Shown here: piece after piece, positions 33,588-44,244 of the stretch
Layout: each line of letters starts with the position of its first letter
Numbering within the stretch: the first letter of the stretch is position 1
Assembly: GCF_000523235.1 (NCBI RefSeq)
Contig: NZ_CP006850.1
Span: 5,270,001 to 5,334,000 of the forward strand
Reading direction: 5' to 3'
DNA length: 64,000 nt
Origin: Nocardia nova SH22a
Lineage (GTDB): Bacteria; Actinomycetota; Actinomycetes; Mycobacteriales; Mycobacteriaceae
The notes under the pieces: model-generated
The model's database searches: none
What the model was told of the DNA's origin: nothing
What the model saw: only the letters and a program-made list of their open reading frames with translations
Made by a program: the position numbers and the translations under genes

Positions 33588-34781
33588 ATGTTCGATCCGA
33601 CCGACCGGCCGACACCGGGCGCACTCGCGGTCGCGGACCGCCCGGTACCGCCCGCGCGCCCGCAGCCACGCGAAACGGCCCGCGCGTTGATCGGTCAGCT
33701 CCTGACCCGCCGCGCGGCCGACACCGAGGTCGACGAGGCCGCGCGGGCCTGCCTCCATCTGGCGATCGAGGTGTTGCACGCACGTTCGGCGCACGACTAC
33801 GCCGAACAACTCGCCGAGGCCGCCCAGCGCTGGGCCCGCGACGACCTGTCGCTCGGCGTCGTGCACTCGCTGCACGCGACGTTGCGGGATGTCCTGAGCC
33901 GCATCGGCGCCGGAGACACCCCGGTGGCGCCGGGGCACTACGAGGTCGTCGTGGCCGCGGCCAAGCTGGTCGCGGAACTCATCGACACCGTGAGCACCGC
34001 GGTCATGGGCGCCTGCTCGCGGCAGTTCGACCGGACCGGCGACGGCCACGATCCGCGCGACGCCGCGGTCTCGGCCCTGCTGCGCGGAGAATCCGCGTCC
34101 GAGATCCGGACCCGGTACGGCCTCGCGATCGCCGACGACTACCGGGTGCTCGCATTCGCCGCCCAATCCACCGCCCACTCGGGCGAAGACGGCCCGGCAG
34201 GCTCCCCGGTCACGCTGCTGCGCGACGCCCTCGCCGACCGGACCGGCGGCGCGGCGCTGTCGGCCATGTCCGCGACCGGCGGCACGATTCTGCTCCCCGA
34301 CGCGACGGTGGCGCCGCGCTCGGTCGAGCACCTGGTCGCCGAAATCGGCCGAGCGGCACGGATGTTCGTCACCGCCACGCTCGTGGAGACGCCGGTCGCC
34401 GACATCGCCGGGGCGGCCGAGCGCGCCCACGAACTGCTCGACATCGTGCAGCGGCTGGAGTTGCCACGCGGTCTGTACGGATTCGACGAGCTCGCACTCG
34501 AATACCAGCTCACCCGGCCGGGCCCGGCACAGGCGCACCTGAGCGCACTGCTGGCGCCGCTCGCGGACCATCCCGAACTGCTGCGCACGCTGCGCTGTCA
34601 CATCGCCTCCGATCTGCACCGGCGCCGCACCGGCGAGGCGATGCATCTGCATCCCAACACCGTCGACTACCGGCTCCGGCGCATCGCCGAGCTCACCGGC
34701 TTCCACGCACACCGCTATCCGGACCTGTGGTATCTGCGGTCGGCGCTGGTGGTGCACAGCTTCCGGCCGAACCGGACGTGA
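33588..34781 (+). CDS. PucR-type helix-turn-helix regulator
   Basis: 397 residues from ATG 33588, with GGGAG upstream. A helical N-terminal region (RsbRD-like, about 30-150), a GGDEF-like central domain of the CdaR/PucR kind (LLRGESASEIRTRYGL, DELALEYQLTRPG) and a C-terminal HTH_30: LLRTLRCHIASDLHRRRTGEAMHLHPNTVDYRLRRIAELTG. It is 82 nt after the LuxR gene. Targets are unknown; the cutinase gene lies 167 nt downstream. Confidence 0.9.
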   Translation: MFDPTDRPTPGALAVADRPVPPARPQPRETARALIGQLLTRRAADTEVDEAARACLHLAIEVLHARSAHDYAEQLAEAAQRWARDDLSLGVVHSLHATLRDVLSRIGAGDTPVAPGHYEVVVAAAKLVAELIDTVSTAVMGACSRQFDRTGDGHDPRDAAVSALLRGESASEIRTRYGLAIADDYRVLAFAAQSTAHSGEDGPAGSPVTLLRDALADRTGGAALSAMSATGGTILLPDATVAPRSVEHLVAEIGRAARMFVTATLVETPVADIAGAAERAHELLDIVQRLELPRGLYGFDELALEYQLTRPGPAQAHLSALLAPLADHPELLRTLRCHIASDLHRRRTGEAMHLHPNTVDYRLRRIAELTGFHAHRYPDLWYLRSALVVHSFRPNRT

Positions 34782-34948
34782 CGGCGCACCCCGGCCGCCG
34801 CTGTTCCCCGGACCAGCGACTTCGGATGACGTTGGTGAAACTTCCGGGAACCGGCCGCTGGGCCTGCCGGGGGCGCGCGGCGGTTCTAGCGTCTGTCCCG
34901 CATCGGCGCACCACCCGCGCCGGGTCACGCACCGGAGGAGATCGAAAG

Positions 34949-35641
34949 ATGGCTCTGTTCGAAACACCTTGGCACGCCCACAGATTCGCGGCGGCCGCGA
35001 CCGTCGCGGCATCCGTCGCCGCCACGATGATCACCGTGGGTGGCGCGACGGCGGCACCGGCGCGGGCCGCGTCGTGTACCGATGTCGACGTCGTCGTCGC
35101 ACGCGGGACGAGCGAGCCGGTCGGCGCGGATCCGGGACTGGGCGTGGTCGTCGGCAACCCCGTCTACAAGGCGCTCGGCAGCCGACTCTCGAACTCCCAC
35201 AGCGCCTATCGCGTCCAGTATCCGGCCAGCCTGATCGAACCGTGGTCGGTGCAGCAGGGCAACCGCGATCTGGTGAAACATGTGACCGACGCGGCCGCGG
35301 CGTGCCCCAATCAGCGCTTCGTCCTGGTCGGCTACTCCCAGGGGGCGAATGTGGTCGACAACTCGATCGGTATCAGCAGCGCGGGCGCGAAGGTCGGCGG
35401 GCCGATCGCCGCCACCCTGCCCGCCTCGGTCGCGTCGAAGATCGCCGCGATCCTGTTGTTCGGCAACCCCATTCGCGGTATCGGGCGCAGCGTCACCGGC
35501 CCCTACGCCGGCCGCACCTACGACACCTGCACCGACAACGACCCGGTCTGCGACCCCCAGGGCAAGAGCTGGAAGGTGCACCGCACCAGCTACACGGCCA
35601 AGGCGGGCGAGGCGGCGGACTTCGCTGCCGCACACCTGTAG
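34949..35641 (+). CDS. Secreted cutinase family serine esterase
   Basis: 230 residues from ATG 34949, with GGAGGAG. Signal peptide (FAAAATVAASVAATMITVGGATA, cleavage after ARA-40). The mature enzyme has DVDVVVARGTSEP, the nucleophile elbow GYSQG (Ser130), catalytic Asp198 in NDPVCD flanked by Cys194/Cys201, and His211. This is the Culp group of mycolata cutinase-like lipases/esterases, acting on lipids or polyesters outside the cell. It is convergent with pfkB, with a hairpin between them. Confidence 0.95.
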   Translation: MALFETPWHAHRFAAAATVAASVAATMITVGGATAAPARAASCTDVDVVVARGTSEPVGADPGLGVVVGNPVYKALGSRLSNSHSAYRVQYPASLIEPWSVQQGNRDLVKHVTDAAAACPNQRFVLVGYSQGANVVDNSIGISSAGAKVGGPIAATLPASVASKIAAILLFGNPIRGIGRSVTGPYAGRTYDTCTDNDPVCDPQGKSWKVHRTSYTAKAGEAADFAAAHL

Positions 35642-35650
35642 ACGGCACGA

Positions 35651-36601
35651 TCACGGGCCGTCGGAGACGGCCGCACGATCACGCGCCGACTGCCGGTACA
35701 ACTCGTCGATCCGGTTGCGCAGGCCGGGGCCGGTGCCTGATGTGGTCAGCGCGGCGGTCGCGGCGGCGACGCCGAGCCGCACCGCGTCGTCGATGTCGAA
35801 ACCCCGGGTCAAACCCACCGTGATGCCGCCGACCATCGCGTCACCGGCGCCGATTCCGCTGCGCACCGGCACCGTGTGCGGCGCGAACCATCGGGATCGC
35901 CCGGCGGTGACCACCAGCGCACCCTCGGCGCCCAGGGAGACGACCACGATCTCGGCGACACCGCCGGTGACCAACTCGTCGGCGGCAGCGATCTGTTCAT
36001 CGCGACCGGGCAGGGCCCGCCCGGTCAACTGGGCGAGTTCCCGGACACTGGGCTTGATCAGGAAGACACCGCCGCGCACCGCCCGCAGCGCCGCGCCGGA
36101 AGCGTCGAGAATCAACCGAACCCCCTGTGCGGCACAGATATCGGCGAGCACCTGGTAGAAGTCCGGCGCCACCCCGGGCGGCAGGCTGCCGCTGGCGACG
36201 ACGTAATCGGCGCCCACCGCGCACTGCCGCACCATCGCCAGGCAGCGATGCTGTTCGACCGGGGTCAGGCGTGGACCGGGAAAGACGAACCGGTACTGGT
36301 CCCCGGTGTCGTCGGCCGTGACCGCCACATTCTCGCGGGTCGGTTCCGCCGTCGCCACCACACAGGCGGGGATCCCGGCCGACCGCACCAGCTCTTCGAG
36401 GAATTCGCCGGTGTGCCCGCCCGCCGGAAAGACCGCGGTCACCGGCTCCCCCAGGACCGACACCGTCCGGGACACATTGATACCGCCCCCGCCGGGATCG
36501 TAACGCGGTGCCACACAGCGCATCTTGTCGGTCGCCACGACGTGGCCGGTCCGCCCGGCCACGTCGATCGCGGGATTCATGGTGAGCGTGACGATCGGCA
36601 T
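35651..36601 (-). CDS. pfkB: PfkB-family 6-phosphofructokinase of the dormancy regulon (Rv2029c-like)
   Basis: 316 residues from ATG 36601; ATG 36610 is possible but abuts the ribosome site. PfkB features: TLTMNPAIDVAGRT, YDPGGGGINVSRTVSVLG, FPAGGHTGEFL, ASGSLPPGVA, KPSVRELAQLTGRAL and the catalytic loop GIGAGDAMVGG (Asp is the base). In M. tuberculosis the counterpart Rv2029c belongs to the DosR regulon. Two DevR-like boxes lie 59-102 nt upstream, and a TATCGG -10 sits about 22 nt after the nearer one. It probably phosphorylates fructose-6-phosphate. Confidence 0.9.
   Translation of the reverse strand: MPIVTLTMNPAIDVAGRTGHVVATDKMRCVAPRYDPGGGGINVSRTVSVLGEPVTAVFPAGGHTGEFLEELVRSAGIPACVVATAEPTRENVAVTADDTGDQYRFVFPGPRLTPVEQHRCLAMVRQCAVGADYVVASGSLPPGVAPDFYQVLADICAAQGVRLILDASGAALRAVRGGVFLIKPSVRELAQLTGRALPGRDEQIAAADELVTGGVAEIVVVSLGAEGALVVTAGRSRWFAPHTVPVRSGIGAGDAMVGGITVGLTRGFDIDDAVRLGVAAATAALTTSGTGPGLRNRIDELYRQSARDRAAVSDGP
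35656..35672. terminator. Hairpin between convergent cutinase and pfkB
   Basis: GGCCGTC-GGA-GACGGCC is a perfect 7-bp stem with a 3-nt loop, 15 nt after the cutinase stop and inside the last codons of pfkB. It probably terminates cutinase transcription. Confidence 0.5.
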
Positions 36602-36659
36602 ACGCCCCATCCCACCCGGCCGGTGCCGCGGCCGATAGGGCACCGAGTCGGCCCGGCCG

Positions 36660-36703
36660 GTGACCGAAGTCCCACCCGGTCGCGCACCACGGCCGAAAGT
36701 CCT
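36660..36703. promoter_or_regulatory. devR box: Tandem DevR boxes between pfkB and the ctpF-like gene
   Basis: Against the pattern GGGACTTnnGnCCC (11 fixed bases, read on the minus strand) the site at 36660-36673 matches 10 and that at 36690-36703 matches 9. They are 30 bp apart, about three helical turns, so DevR dimers could bind the same face. A third, weak half-match (7 of 11) lies at 36779-36792. Confidence 0.7.
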
Positions 36704-36887
36704 TCCGTCAACCGGAATCGGTCCTCCCATTCGAGGGCGTGCGGTCCCTGCCGGGGTGTGCTCGTCACTTCTAGAGTCGGGACGACAGCGCTATTTCGCC
36801 GACCGTCGCGGTCGCCACCGTGAGCGGCACTTGCACAGTGCTCGCGATGCCGACCGGGTGCGGTGGCCGCGGAACACAGGAGGCATC

Positions 36888-36920
36888 ATGGGTCGTCCCT
36901 TCTGCCGACGGCCGCGGTGA
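36888..36920 (+). CDS. Ten-residue leader peptide ahead of the ctpF-like gene
   Basis: ATG 36888 follows a perfect AGGAGG by 5 nt and encodes MGRPFCRRPR before a TGA at 36918-36920. The ATPase GTG begins 6 nt later and has no good ribosome site of its own. This suggests coupled re-initiation, or regulation through the Arg-rich leader. It is inferred from layout only. Confidence 0.5.
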   Translation: MGRPFCRRPR

Positions 36921-36926
36921 CAGACC

Positions 36927-39698
36927 GTGCTCGGCTCCGTCCCGGCGGACACCGACCGCGCCGCGGCAGTGCCGCCCGCGCCGGTCGACGCCACCGAACC
37001 CCTGGATCTGCTGCTGCGGGACCTGCGTAGTTCCCGGACCGGATTGTCCGCCCGGGAGGCGCGCCGCCGGTTGATCCATTCCGGACCGAACACCCTGCGC
37101 CGCCGCGGCACCCGGCAATGGCCGCGTCAGCTGCTACGGCAGTTCACCCACCCGCTGGCCCTGCTGCTGTGGGCCGCCGCCGCGCTGGCGTTCTCGGTGC
37201 GGATCGAGGCGGTCGGCATCGCGATCGTCGCGGTGATCATGCTCAACGCCGTGTTCGCCTTCGTGCAGGAACGTCACGCCGAACACGCGGTGGAGGCGCT
37301 GGCCGCCTTCATTCCGTTGCACGCCACGGTACTTCGCGACGGCGCCCGTCAGGTCGTGGAGACCTCCGAGCTGGTGCCCGGTGATGTGCTGATCGTGTCG
37401 GAGGGGGACAAGATATCGGCCGATGCCCGGCTGCTCGACGGCGCCGTCGAGGTCGACATGTCGGCGCTGACCGGTGAGTCGGTGCCGGTGCACCGGGGCA
37501 CCGCACCGGTCGACTCGAGTGTGCCGCTGCTCGAGGCCACCGATGTGATCTTCAGCGGCACCGCGTGCACCCAGGGCGAGGCGGTGGCCGTCGTCTTCGC
37601 CACCGGGATGCGTACCGAACTGGGGCGGATCGCGTCCCTGTCGGAGCGGGTGACCAGCGAGGAGAGCCCGCTCGAGCATCAGGTCCGGCGGGTGGCGTGG
37701 CTGATCGCGGCCGTCTCGCTGATTCTCGGCGCGGCGTTCGTCCCGCTGGCGATCTTCGGCGCCGGGCTGCCCCTGCTGGACGCGGTGATCTTCGCCGTCG
37801 GACTGCTGGTCGGCAATGTGCCCGAGGGCCTGCTCCCGGTGATCACCCTGGCGCTGGCCATCGGGGTGCGGCAGCTGGCGGCGCGCGGTGCGGTGGTCAA
37901 ACGGCTGTCCGCGGTGGAAACGCTGGGCTCCACCGACGTGATCTGCACCGACAAGACCGGAACGCTCACCGAGAACCGGATGCGGGCGATGATCGTGCAC
38001 ACCAGTGCCGGTGATCTCGATCCGTCCGGGAGCACCGGCCCGGCCGACCGGCTCACCGGGCGGGCGGCGCGGGCGATGGCACTGTGCAACAACGCCCACA
38101 CCTGCGCATCGGGCGAGCTGGCGGGCGACGCCACCGATATCGCCGTCCTCGCCGCCGCGCGGGCGCTCGATCCGGACGCCGGAAGCGGAAAACGATTGCG
38201 GCAGTTCGCCTTCGACTCGGTCCGCAAACGCATGTCGACTCTCGACGAGTGCGCTGCGGGCCACGTGGTCCATGTGAAGGGCGCACCCGAGACCGTCGTT
38301 CCGCTGTGTGTGTCGGAAGCCGGGCCCGACGGCGCCACCCAGCCGCTGACCGAGCGACGCCGGGCCGAGGTGCTGGCGATGGTCGATGCCCGGGCCCGCG
38401 ACGGTTACCGGATGCTGGCGGTCGCCGACCGGCCGCTGCCGTCCGGGCCGCCCGATCCGGACACGCCCCGGTCGGCCGAGGACGAGCTCACCCTGCTCGC
38501 GGTGGTCAGCATCGTCGATCCGCCGCGCCGGGAGGTGCCCGACGCCGTCGCCCGCTGCCACGACGCCGGAATCCGCATCATCGTCATCACCGGCGATCAC
38601 GGTGCGACGGCCGCCGCGGTGGCCCGCCAGGTCGGCATCGTGCACGGCGCGCCGACGGTGATCACCGGCGCGGAACTGGACGCGATGAGCGAGGACCGGC
38701 TCGACCGACTGCTCGCCGACACCGAGGAGGTGATCTTCGCCCGGTCCTCGCCCGAGGCGAAACTGCGCATCGCCGACGCCCTGCGAGCCACCGGCCACGT
38801 GGTGGCCATGACCGGCGACGGCGCCAACGACGCCCCCGCCCTGCGACGCGCCGATATCGGAATCGCCATGGGCCGCAGCGGAACCGACGTCGCGCGCGAA
38901 GCCTCGACGATGGTGCTGACCGATGACGACTTCGCCACCATCGCGGCCGCGGTGGAGTCCGGGCGCCGGGTCTACGACAACATCCGCAAGTTCATCTTCT
39001 ACATCTTCGCCCACGCCACTCCCGAGGTCCTGCCGTTCCTGGTGTTCGCCCTGTCCGGTGGCGCGGTGCCGGTGCCGCTGACCGTGCCGCTGCTGCTGAC
39101 CTTCGACGTGGGCACCGAGACCGTGCCCGCCCTGGCCCTGGGCCGCGAGCGGGCCGAACCCGGCATCATGCGGCGTCCGCCCCGGCCGCGCGGCGAGCCG
39201 GTGATCAGGGGGCGAATGCTGGTGCGCGCCTGGCTGTTTCTGGGCGCGATCTGCGCGGTGCTGGCGATGGCCGGATTCTTCGCCGTCCTGCTGACGGCGG
39301 GGTGGCATCCCGGTGATGCCACCGGTTCCGGGACGCCGCTGCACCATGCCTACCGGCAGGCGGTGACGATGGTGTTCGTCGGGATGGTCGCCGGTCAGAT
39401 CGGCACGGCGTTCGCCGCGCGCACCGAACGCGCGTCGCTGCGGTCGATCGGGGTGCTGTCCAATCCGATGTTGTTGTGGGGCATAGCCTTCGAACTGGTG
39501 CTGACCGCCGCCGTGGTCTATGTGCCACCGTTGCAGGACGTGCTGAACACCGCCGCGCTCGCGCCGTGGATGATCGCCTTCGTCGTGCCGTTCCCGTTCA
39601 TCGTCTGGGGCTGCGACGAACTGCACCGCTGGTGGTTGCGCCGCCACGACCCCGCTCCCCCAGTTCGGCGATCTGATCGGCGATCGCCGCCGGAATGA
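36927..39698 (+). CDS. ctpF: CtpF-like P-type cation-transporting ATPase
   Basis: 923 residues from GTG 36927. P2-type ATPase parts in order: N-terminal cation ATPase domain ([17 protein letters not shown]), [12 protein letters not shown], membrane helix 4 with [10 protein letters not shown], phosphorylation site [11 protein letters not shown] (Asp342), nucleotide-binding [28 protein letters not shown], and a C-terminal block of helices. CtpF (Rv1997) is a DosR-regulon pump linked to calcium or other cations; the ion here is not certain. It is divergent from pfkB, and its last 101 nt overlap the convergent WS/DGAT gene. Confidence 0.9.
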   Translation: MLGSVPADTDRAAAVPPAPVDATEPLDLLLRDLRSSRTGLSAREARRRLIHSGPNTLRRRGTRQWPRQLLRQFTHPLALLLWAAAALAFSVRIEAVGIAIVAVIMLNAVFAFVQERHAEHAVEALAAFIPLHATVLRDGARQVVETSELVPGDVLIVSEGDKISADARLLDGAVEVDMSALTGESVPVHRGTAPVDSSVPLLEATDVIFSGTACTQGEAVAVVFATGMRTELGRIASLSERVTSEESPLEHQVRRVAWLIAAVSLILGAAFVPLAIFGAGLPLLDAVIFAVGLLVGNVPEGLLPVITLALAIGVRQLAARGAVVKRLSAVETLGSTDVICTDKTGTLTENRMRAMIVHTSAGDLDPSGSTGPADRLTGRAARAMALCNNAHTCASGELAGDATDIAVLAAARALDPDAGSGKRLRQFAFDSVRKRMSTLDECAAGHVVHVKGAPETVVPLCVSEAGPDGATQPLTERRRAEVLAMVDARARDGYRMLAVADRPLPSGPPDPDTPRSAEDELTLLAVVSIVDPPRREVPDAVARCHDAGIRIIVITGDHGATAAAVARQVGIVHGAPTVITGAELDAMSEDRLDRLLADTEEVIFARSSPEAKLRIADALRATGHVVAMTGDGANDAPALRRADIGIAMGRSGTDVAREASTMVLTDDDFATIAAAVESGRRVYDNIRKFIFYIFAHATPEVLPFLVFALSGGAVPVPLTVPLLLTFDVGTETVPALALGRERAEPGIMRRPPRPRGEPVIRGRMLVRAWLFLGAICAVLAMAGFFAVLLTAGWHPGDATGSGTPLHHAYRQAVTMVFVGMVAGQIGTAFAARTERASLRSIGVLSNPMLLWGIAFELVLTAAVVYVPPLQDVLNTAALAPWMIAFVVPFPFIVWGCDELHRWWLRRHDPAPPVRRSDRRSPPE

Positions 39699-40971
39699 GA
39701 TCGATGTCGGGGGTGCTGTCGAAATCGCCGGTGATCCCGAAGGTGAACCGGCCCGCGTAGCTCAGCATCGCCACGGTGGTCCGGATCCGCATCGCGACCG
39801 GCATGGCGGGCCAGACCTCACGCACCTCGCTGCCCGCGATCGTGAGGTGGTGGGCGGGACCGGGCACATTGGTCGCCAGGGCGCTGATCCCGCGCTGCGG
39901 AAATCGGGTGGCGACGCGGAAGACCCACGCGGCCGCCCCGGCCGGTAGCCGATCGGCCAAGGTCAGCAGCGATCCCTCCGCCTCGGCCTCCCCGCGCGAC
40001 CGATGCCGCGCTATCCGCTCGTGGACGGCCCGCAGCCGTCGCACCGGATCCTCGATGTCGACGGGCAGATCCGCGATCACGACCCCGATCCGGTTACCCA
40101 TCGAGTACTTCGCGTCGGCGGGGCGCAGCGACACCGGAATCACGATCCGAACCGCTTCCGGCCGGGGCTCCTCGCCACGCTCGCACAGCAGCCGCCGGTA
40201 CGCACCCGCGAGCGCGGCGACCGCGACATCGTTGACGGTCGCGTCGAATGCCGCGCCGATGTCGTGGAGCTCGGACAGCGCGGTGCGCACGACCGTATAC
40301 CGGCGGCGACGGCCCAGCGGCCCGTTGAGCGAGGACTGTCCCGCGGGAGTCACGGTGTCGAGCAGCACCGGCAGCAGGGTGCGCACCGTGCGGACCGCGA
40401 AACGTGGTGCGGTGTAAGGTAAACGGGCCACCGTGCCCGCCAGGCCGAGCACGCCGGGACCGGCGTTCGGGTGGCGGGCCGGGCGCCCGGCGTCCGGGGA
40501 CGGGGCCTCGTCGCAGAGGCTTTCGAACACGGTGATGCCCGCGATCCCGTCGACCATACTGTGGTGCGCCTTGACGATCACCGCCCAGCGGTCGCCGCTC
40601 AGATTGTCGACCACCACCACCTGCCACAGCGGATGTTCGCGGTCCAGCCTGCGAGTCAGCTCGTCGGCGACCAGTTCGCGCAGGGATTCCTCGTCGCGCG
40701 GGGCGGGCAGGGCGGTCCACCGGATGTGGCGGGCCGGATCGAATCCGGGATCGTCCTGCCAGGCCGGCGCCATCAGATCCAGCGGTGTGCGCCGCATCCG
40801 CTGCCGCAGCCGGGCGTATCGTCCGAGCGCACGGCGCACGGTCTCGTCGAAGCGCTCCCGGCCCGGCGGCGGCCCCGCCATGATCGCCACCGCGGCGATC
40901 GCGACGTTGACGTGGCGATCACTGTCCTCCAACTCCATGAAACCCGTGTCCAGCGGGCCGAACCGGCTCAT
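39598..40971 (-). CDS. Wax ester synthase/diacylglycerol acyltransferase (WS/DGAT)
   Basis: 457 residues from ATG 40971, which overlaps the universal-stress gene stop (ATGA). It starts [15 protein letters not shown]; the active-site HHxxxDG is HHSMVDG at 136-142; [25 protein letters not shown], and the C-terminal NVPGPAHHL and [14 protein letters not shown] are all family motifs. It makes triacylglycerol or wax ester from acyl-CoA, a hallmark of dormancy (compare tgs1 in the DosR regulon). The C-terminal [16 protein letters not shown] tail lies over the 3' end of the ATPase gene. Confidence 0.95.
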   Translation of the reverse strand: MSRFGPLDTGFMELEDSDRHVNVAIAAVAIMAGPPPGRERFDETVRRALGRYARLRQRMRRTPLDLMAPAWQDDPGFDPARHIRWTALPAPRDEESLRELVADELTRRLDREHPLWQVVVVDNLSGDRWAVIVKAHHSMVDGIAGITVFESLCDEAPSPDAGRPARHPNAGPGVLGLAGTVARLPYTAPRFAVRTVRTLLPVLLDTVTPAGQSSLNGPLGRRRRYTVVRTALSELHDIGAAFDATVNDVAVAALAGAYRRLLCERGEEPRPEAVRIVIPVSLRPADAKYSMGNRIGVVIADLPVDIEDPVRRLRAVHERIARHRSRGEAEAEGSLLTLADRLPAGAAAWVFRVATRFPQRGISALATNVPGPAHHLTIAGSEVREVWPAMPVAMRIRTTVAMLSYAGRFTFGITGDFDSTPDIDLIPAAIADQIAELGERGRGGATTSGAVRRSPRR

Positions 40972-41891
40972 GGCTGCGGATGGACGACCATGACCGGGCA
41001 CCGCGCGTGTTGCACCAGGGAGCGTGAGGTGGAGCCGAGCATCGCGCGGACGCCGCCGCGGCCCCGGCTGCCGACCACCAGCAATTGCGCCGACTTCGAC
41101 GCGTCGAGCAGTGCGGTGACCGGATCGGTGAGACTCACCCGGTGGGTCACCGCCACGTCCGGATACTTCTCCTGCCAGCCCGCGAGCCGCTCGGACAGCA
41201 ACGCCCGCTCCCGGATCTCGATGTCCGGCACCGAGTACAGCAGGTGCGGTTCATCGGCGAACTCACCGGAGTAGATGTCGTGACAGACGTGCACGGCGAC
41301 CAGTCCGGCGCCGCGTTCGGCCGCCTCCTCGAACGCCGCGCCGATCGCCTGCTCGCTGATCGCGCTGCCGTCCACGCCCACGACCACCGGGCCCTCGCCG
41401 TGCACCCGGTCCCCGTCGTGCGGATCGGTTCGCACGACGAGCACCGGTCCGGCCGCGGCCGCGGTGACGGCGGCCACCGTCGATCCGAAATGCCCTGCCA
41501 GCCTGCTGGTTCCGCGAGCCGCCAGCACCACCGCGTAGGCCGCGGCGCTCTCCTCGACCAGCGCCGTCACCGGATCGGACTCGGCGACCTCGGTCGATAT
41601 CCGCAGCCCCGGCAGCACCGCCCGGACCCGCCGCGCCGCCCGTGCGACCAGGTCCGCGCCCTTGGTGCGCGCGGCCGACCGGATCGCGGCGGCGGGAGCG
41701 TCGAACGCGCTCAGTCCGAGCTGTATTCGATTCAGATCGATCGCGAACACGATGCGCAGTTCCCGGCCGCGCTGCGCCGCCAGCCCGGCCGCCCAGTCCA
41801 GCGCGGTGTCGGCGGCCGCCGATCCGTCCACCCCGGCCACGACCGGTGCGGAGGCCAGGTGACGGGCATCGTTCCAAACGCTGTGTGTCAT
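40968..41891 (-). CDS. Double-domain universal stress protein
   Basis: 307 residues, two USP domains (about 15-150 and 160-305). Domain 1: APVVAGVDGSAAADTALDWAA and VVLAARGTSRLAGHFGSTVAA. Domain 2: GPVVVGVDGSAISEQAIGAA and the ATP-binding [21 protein letters not shown]. The ATG at 41891 has AAGGAG. Several double USPs belong to the DosR regulon of M. tuberculosis. A DevR box lies 85 nt upstream with TACCGT 26 nt after it, fitting a DevR promoter that drives this gene and WS/DGAT. Confidence 0.93.
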   Translation of the reverse strand: MTHSVWNDARHLASAPVVAGVDGSAAADTALDWAAGLAAQRGRELRIVFAIDLNRIQLGLSAFDAPAAAIRSAARTKGADLVARAARRVRAVLPGLRISTEVAESDPVTALVEESAAAYAVVLAARGTSRLAGHFGSTVAAVTAAAAGPVLVVRTDPHDGDRVHGEGPVVVGVDGSAISEQAIGAAFEEAAERGAGLVAVHVCHDIYSGEFADEPHLLYSVPDIEIRERALLSERLAGWQEKYPDVAVTHRVSLTDPVTALLDASKSAQLLVVGSRGRGGVRAMLGSTSRSLVQHARCPVMVVHPQP

Positions 41892-41975
41892 GTCGGAGGC
41901 TCCTTCGCTGACACGGCTCGGCGAGTGTCGGGTCGTTCACCGATCACGGTAGTTGCGGTGCCGTGCCACCCGATG

Positions 41976-41989
41976 CGGCCGAAAGTCCC
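41976..41989 (-). promoter_or_regulatory. devR box: DevR box upstream of USP and WS/DGAT
   Basis: CGGCCGAAAGTCCC, read on the minus strand, matches 10 of 11 fixed bases of GGGACTTnnGnCCC. A TACCGT -10 element lies 25 nt further downstream on that strand. Confidence 0.75.
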
Positions 41990-42014
41990 CAGTACGCGCC
42001 GCGACCGGACACCG

Positions 42015-44060
42015 TCAGTCCGGCACGTTGCGCTCGAGTTCGTCCAGCCAGGCCGTCGCCGACGCATCGCTGGGCGCGCGCCAGTCGCCACGCGGCGAGA
42101 GCGAACCGCCGGACCCGACCTTGGGCGCATTGGGCAGGGTGGAGCGTTTGAACTGGCTCGTCTGGATGAACCGGCGCAGGAATTCCGCCAGCCAATGCTT
42201 GATGGTGGCCAGATCGTATTCGTGGCGCTGCGGCTCGGGGATCAGGTCCGGCCAGCTCCCGCGGTCGCGGTCGCCCCAGGCGTGGTGGGCGAGGTAGGCG
42301 ATGCGGCTGGGGAGGTAGCCGTAGCGCAGCAGGTGATAGAGGTGGAAGTCCTGCAGTTCGTACGGCCCGATCGTGGCCTCGGAACTCTGAATCGTCTCGC
42401 CCGGAACCAGTTCCGGTGAGATCTCGGTGTCGAGGACCGAGCGCAGCACCGCGGTGGCGTCCGGCCCGAGATCGCCGCGCTCGGCGGTCCACGCGATCAG
42501 ATATTTGATCAGGGTCTTGGGCACCGAGGCGTTCACGCTGTAGTGCGCCATGTGGTCGCCGACGCCGAAGGTGCACCAGCCGAGGGCGAGTTCGCTCAGA
42601 TCGCCGGTCCCGACGACGAGTCCGTGATGCATGTTCGCGAGCCGGAACAGATGGGACGTGCGCTCGCCCGCCTGCACGTTCTCGTAGGTGATGTCGTAGA
42701 CGGGCGCACCCTGCGCCGCCGGATGTCCGAGATCGGCGAGCATCTGCCGCGCCGAGGGCCGGATGTCGATCTCACCGGCGGTCGCGCCGACCGCGCGCAT
42801 CAGCCGCCGGGCGTTGTCCAGCGTCCCGCTTCCGGTGGCGAAGCCCGGCATGGTGTAGGCCAGCACATTCGACCGGGGCAGGCCCAGACGATCCATGGTC
42901 CGGGCCGCGACGATCAGCGCGAGCGTGGAATCCAGCCCGCCCGACACCCCGATCACCAGATGCCGCGATCCGGTGGCGGCCAGGCGGGTGGCCAGCCCCG
43001 CCACCTGGATGTGATGGACCTCCGCGCACCGGTCATCGCGGTCGCGTGGATCGGCGGGCACGTAGGGGAAGCGCGGGATGTCGCGGCGCAACGCGGGCTC
43101 GCCGGGCGGAATCGGGGCCGCGAACTCCACGCGCCGGAACCCGGTCACCCGATCGTGGTGGTCGTGGGCGTTGTCGGTGAAGCTGCCCATCCGCAATCGG
43201 TCCGCGGCCAGGCGCCGCAGATCCACATCGGCGGTGACCAGCTGCGGCTCGGCGGAGAATCGCTCGCTCTCGGCCAGCAGATTGCCGTTCTCGCAGATCA
43301 GTGCCTGCCCGTCCCAGGCCATATCGGTCGTGGACTCCCCCTGCCCCGCCGCGGTGTAGAGGTAGGCCGCGACATTGCGGGCCGAGGTCGACACGCACAG
43401 TTCCCGGCGATAGTCCGCCTTGCCGACGACGATATTGCTCGCCGACAGGTTGACCAGCACGGTGGCCCCGGCCAGGGCGGCGAACACGTTGGGCGGCAAC
43501 GGAACCCAGGCGTCCTGGCAGATCTCCACCGCGATGGCGAGTCCGGGCATGTCCTTCGCCTCGAACAGCAGGTCGGCGCCGAAGGGCACCCGCTGCCCGT
43601 CGACGGTGACGTGATCGTCGACGGCGTCGCGGGCGGCGGCGAACTGCCGCTTCTCGTAGAACTCCTGAAGATTCGGCAGGTAGCTCTTGGGCACCACGCC
43701 CAGCACCCGTCCCCGGTCGATGACCAGCGCACAGTTGAACAACCGATCCCGCACCCGCAGCGGCGCCCCCACCACCAGCACGGTGTCGATACCGGCGCTC
43801 TCGGTGATCACCCGCGACAGCGCCGCCCGCACCGCATCGTCGAGCGCGTCCTGGTGGAAGAGGTCGTCGGCGGTGTAACTGGACAGCCCCAGCTCCGGAA
43901 AGACCGTCAGGACAACGGAATCCGCGGCGGCACGCCGGGCGAGCGACAGCGTCTGCTCCGTGTTGTAGGCGGGATCGGCCACCCGGACGGCCGGAACCGC
44001 GACCCCCACGCGCGCGAATCCGTGCCGGTACAACGATCCGAAACCCAGCTCCTGCACCAT
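42015..44060 (-). CDS. nadE: Glutamine-dependent NAD+ synthetase
   Basis: 681 residues from ATG 44060, with CAGGAG. The N-terminal nitrilase-type glutaminase domain has Glu56 (FPELGLSSY), Lys125 (PKSYLPN) and Cys181 (EICQDAW). The C-terminal synthetase has the P-loop [12 protein letters not shown] and the conserved [17 protein letters not shown] and [15 protein letters not shown]. The length equals M. tuberculosis NadE (679). It makes NAD+ from NaAD, ATP and glutamine. It sits inside the DevR island and shares a divergent promoter region with ppsA, although nadE is not a classical DosR target. Confidence 0.97.
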   Translation of the reverse strand: MVQELGFGSLYRHGFARVGVAVPAVRVADPAYNTEQTLSLARRAAADSVVLTVFPELGLSSYTADDLFHQDALDDAVRAALSRVITESAGIDTVLVVGAPLRVRDRLFNCALVIDRGRVLGVVPKSYLPNLQEFYEKRQFAAARDAVDDHVTVDGQRVPFGADLLFEAKDMPGLAIAVEICQDAWVPLPPNVFAALAGATVLVNLSASNIVVGKADYRRELCVSTSARNVAAYLYTAAGQGESTTDMAWDGQALICENGNLLAESERFSAEPQLVTADVDLRRLAADRLRMGSFTDNAHDHHDRVTGFRRVEFAAPIPPGEPALRRDIPRFPYVPADPRDRDDRCAEVHHIQVAGLATRLAATGSRHLVIGVSGGLDSTLALIVAARTMDRLGLPRSNVLAYTMPGFATGSGTLDNARRLMRAVGATAGEIDIRPSARQMLADLGHPAAQGAPVYDITYENVQAGERTSHLFRLANMHHGLVVGTGDLSELALGWCTFGVGDHMAHYSVNASVPKTLIKYLIAWTAERGDLGPDATAVLRSVLDTEISPELVPGETIQSSEATIGPYELQDFHLYHLLRYGYLPSRIAYLAHHAWGDRDRGSWPDLIPEPQRHEYDLATIKHWLAEFLRRFIQTSQFKRSTLPNAPKVGSGGSLSPRGDWRAPSDASATAWLDELERNVPD

Positions 44061-44230
44061 GGCGACTCCTGCGTGTGGCACCGTCACCGAGACGGTCGAC
44101 GGGTGTACTCCTCGGCGTCCATCTCACCACGCGCGAAGCGTCCGGCCGGGGTTTGCCGCGACGACGGGCCCGGGCGGTGCGCCCCTGCCGTCCGCCCCAC
44201 GCGGGCTGCCCGGAGCATTCCGCCGCACGC

Positions 44231-44244
44231 GGGCCATAGGTCCC
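44231..44244. promoter_or_regulatory. devR box: DevR box in the 390-bp nadE/ppsA divergent region
   Basis: GGGCCATAGGTCCC matches 10 of 11 fixed bases on the minus strand. It lies 170 nt from nadE and 206 nt from ppsA, so either could respond. The rest of 44061-44450 shows no gene. Confidence 0.55.

Noticed and set aside
36779..36792. Third DevR box before the ctpF-like gene
   Set aside because: Matches 7 of 11 fixed bases and has no -10 at the usual distance, so it is not listed as a site of its own.
37134..39647. Minus-strand frame of 837 codons opposite the ctpF-like gene
   Set aside because: The translation is His/Arg/Gly-rich shadow of the ATPase frame; the plus-strand frame has all P-type ATPase motifs.
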